A stretch of DNA of 64,000 nt, taken from the NCBI RefSeq assembly GCF_020866905.1, contig NZ_JAIVCC010000007.1, positions 28,758-92,757 on the forward strand, given 5' to 3'. Below are positions 63,956-64,000 of the stretch, piece after piece (positions within the stretch are counted from its first letter, which is position 1; each line of letters begins with the position of its first letter). The notes below the pieces were generated by a model. The model had not been told where the DNA came from. It searched no databases and saw only the letters and a list, made by a program, of their open reading frames with translations. The position numbers and the translations under genes were made by a program. This DNA comes from Salinimicrobium sediminilitoris (GTDB lineage Bacteria > Bacteroidota > Bacteroidia > Flavobacteriales > Flavobacteriaceae).

Positions 63956-64000
63956 TTGTATAAATAGGAGGAGCTGCTTATTTTTAGTATATGAGCAGAA

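Noticed and set aside
1..64000. tRNA, rRNA and riboswitches
   Set aside because: I looked for cloverleaf-like segments ending in CCA, rRNA signatures and known aptamer motifs and recognised none; a covariance-model scan would settle this.

Overview
The window looks like a chromosomal segment from a marine-type member of the Bacteroidota, most likely family Flavobacteriaceae. The support is indirect. Lipoproteins are numerous, with short MKK-type signals ending in S/G-C. Promoter -7 elements fit TAnnTTTG. Families common in Bacteroidota recur (DUF4494, PorT-like barrel, fasciclin lipoprotein, PPP-rich TonB, S41 peptidases, DUF6624). No rRNA, tRNA or CRISPR array was seen. The genus cannot be fixed from the sequence alone.

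Layout. 1-9.3 kb: a PAS histidine kinase (possibly cut by the window edge), an unknown protein, an SDR oxidoreductase and a giant hybrid kinase with eight PAS domains. 9.7-20.5 kb: surface and lipoprotein genes, an ECF sigma factor overlapping a membrane partner, an autoregulated membrane protein/XRE pair with two matching operators, a quinone oxidoreductase, and an S41 peptidase operon. 20.5-27.6 kb: membrane proteins and lipocalin-like lipoproteins, including a 560-bp direct duplication that has placed the same 5' end on two unrelated genes. 27.7-34.8 kb: a probable three-gene anti-phage module on the minus strand, made of a type IIG (Eco57I-like) restriction-modification enzyme, a GYF-domain protein and a STAND NTPase; GC content shifts sharply inside the restriction gene. 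37.3-43.1 kb: a plastic region with pseudogene fragments of two intact neighbours, an OhrR/MarR operon with its operator, remnants of a quinone oxidoreductase, and a REP-associated transposase flanked by two REP arrays in opposite orientation. 43.1-64 kb: mostly ordinary chromosome, with a double-length UvrA-like ATPase, a TPR histidine kinase, a FNT-family transporter, a glycosyltransferase, an exonuclease/GIY-YIG fusion, TonB, a CDGSH protein, a SatD-like/DUF3307 operon behind a multi-site operator, and a C-terminal-processing-type protease.

How the parts relate. The restriction enzyme, GYF protein and STAND ATPase are 5 and 59 bp apart and probably co-transcribed, so a restriction barrier may be combined with an NTPase that senses phage or damage. 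The transposase (RAYT) and its REP arrays probably drove the rearrangements between 37 and 43 kb. Several small regulators (XRE, OhrR, SatD-like) sit beside palindromes that look like their own operators, which makes these units testable by DNA-binding assays.
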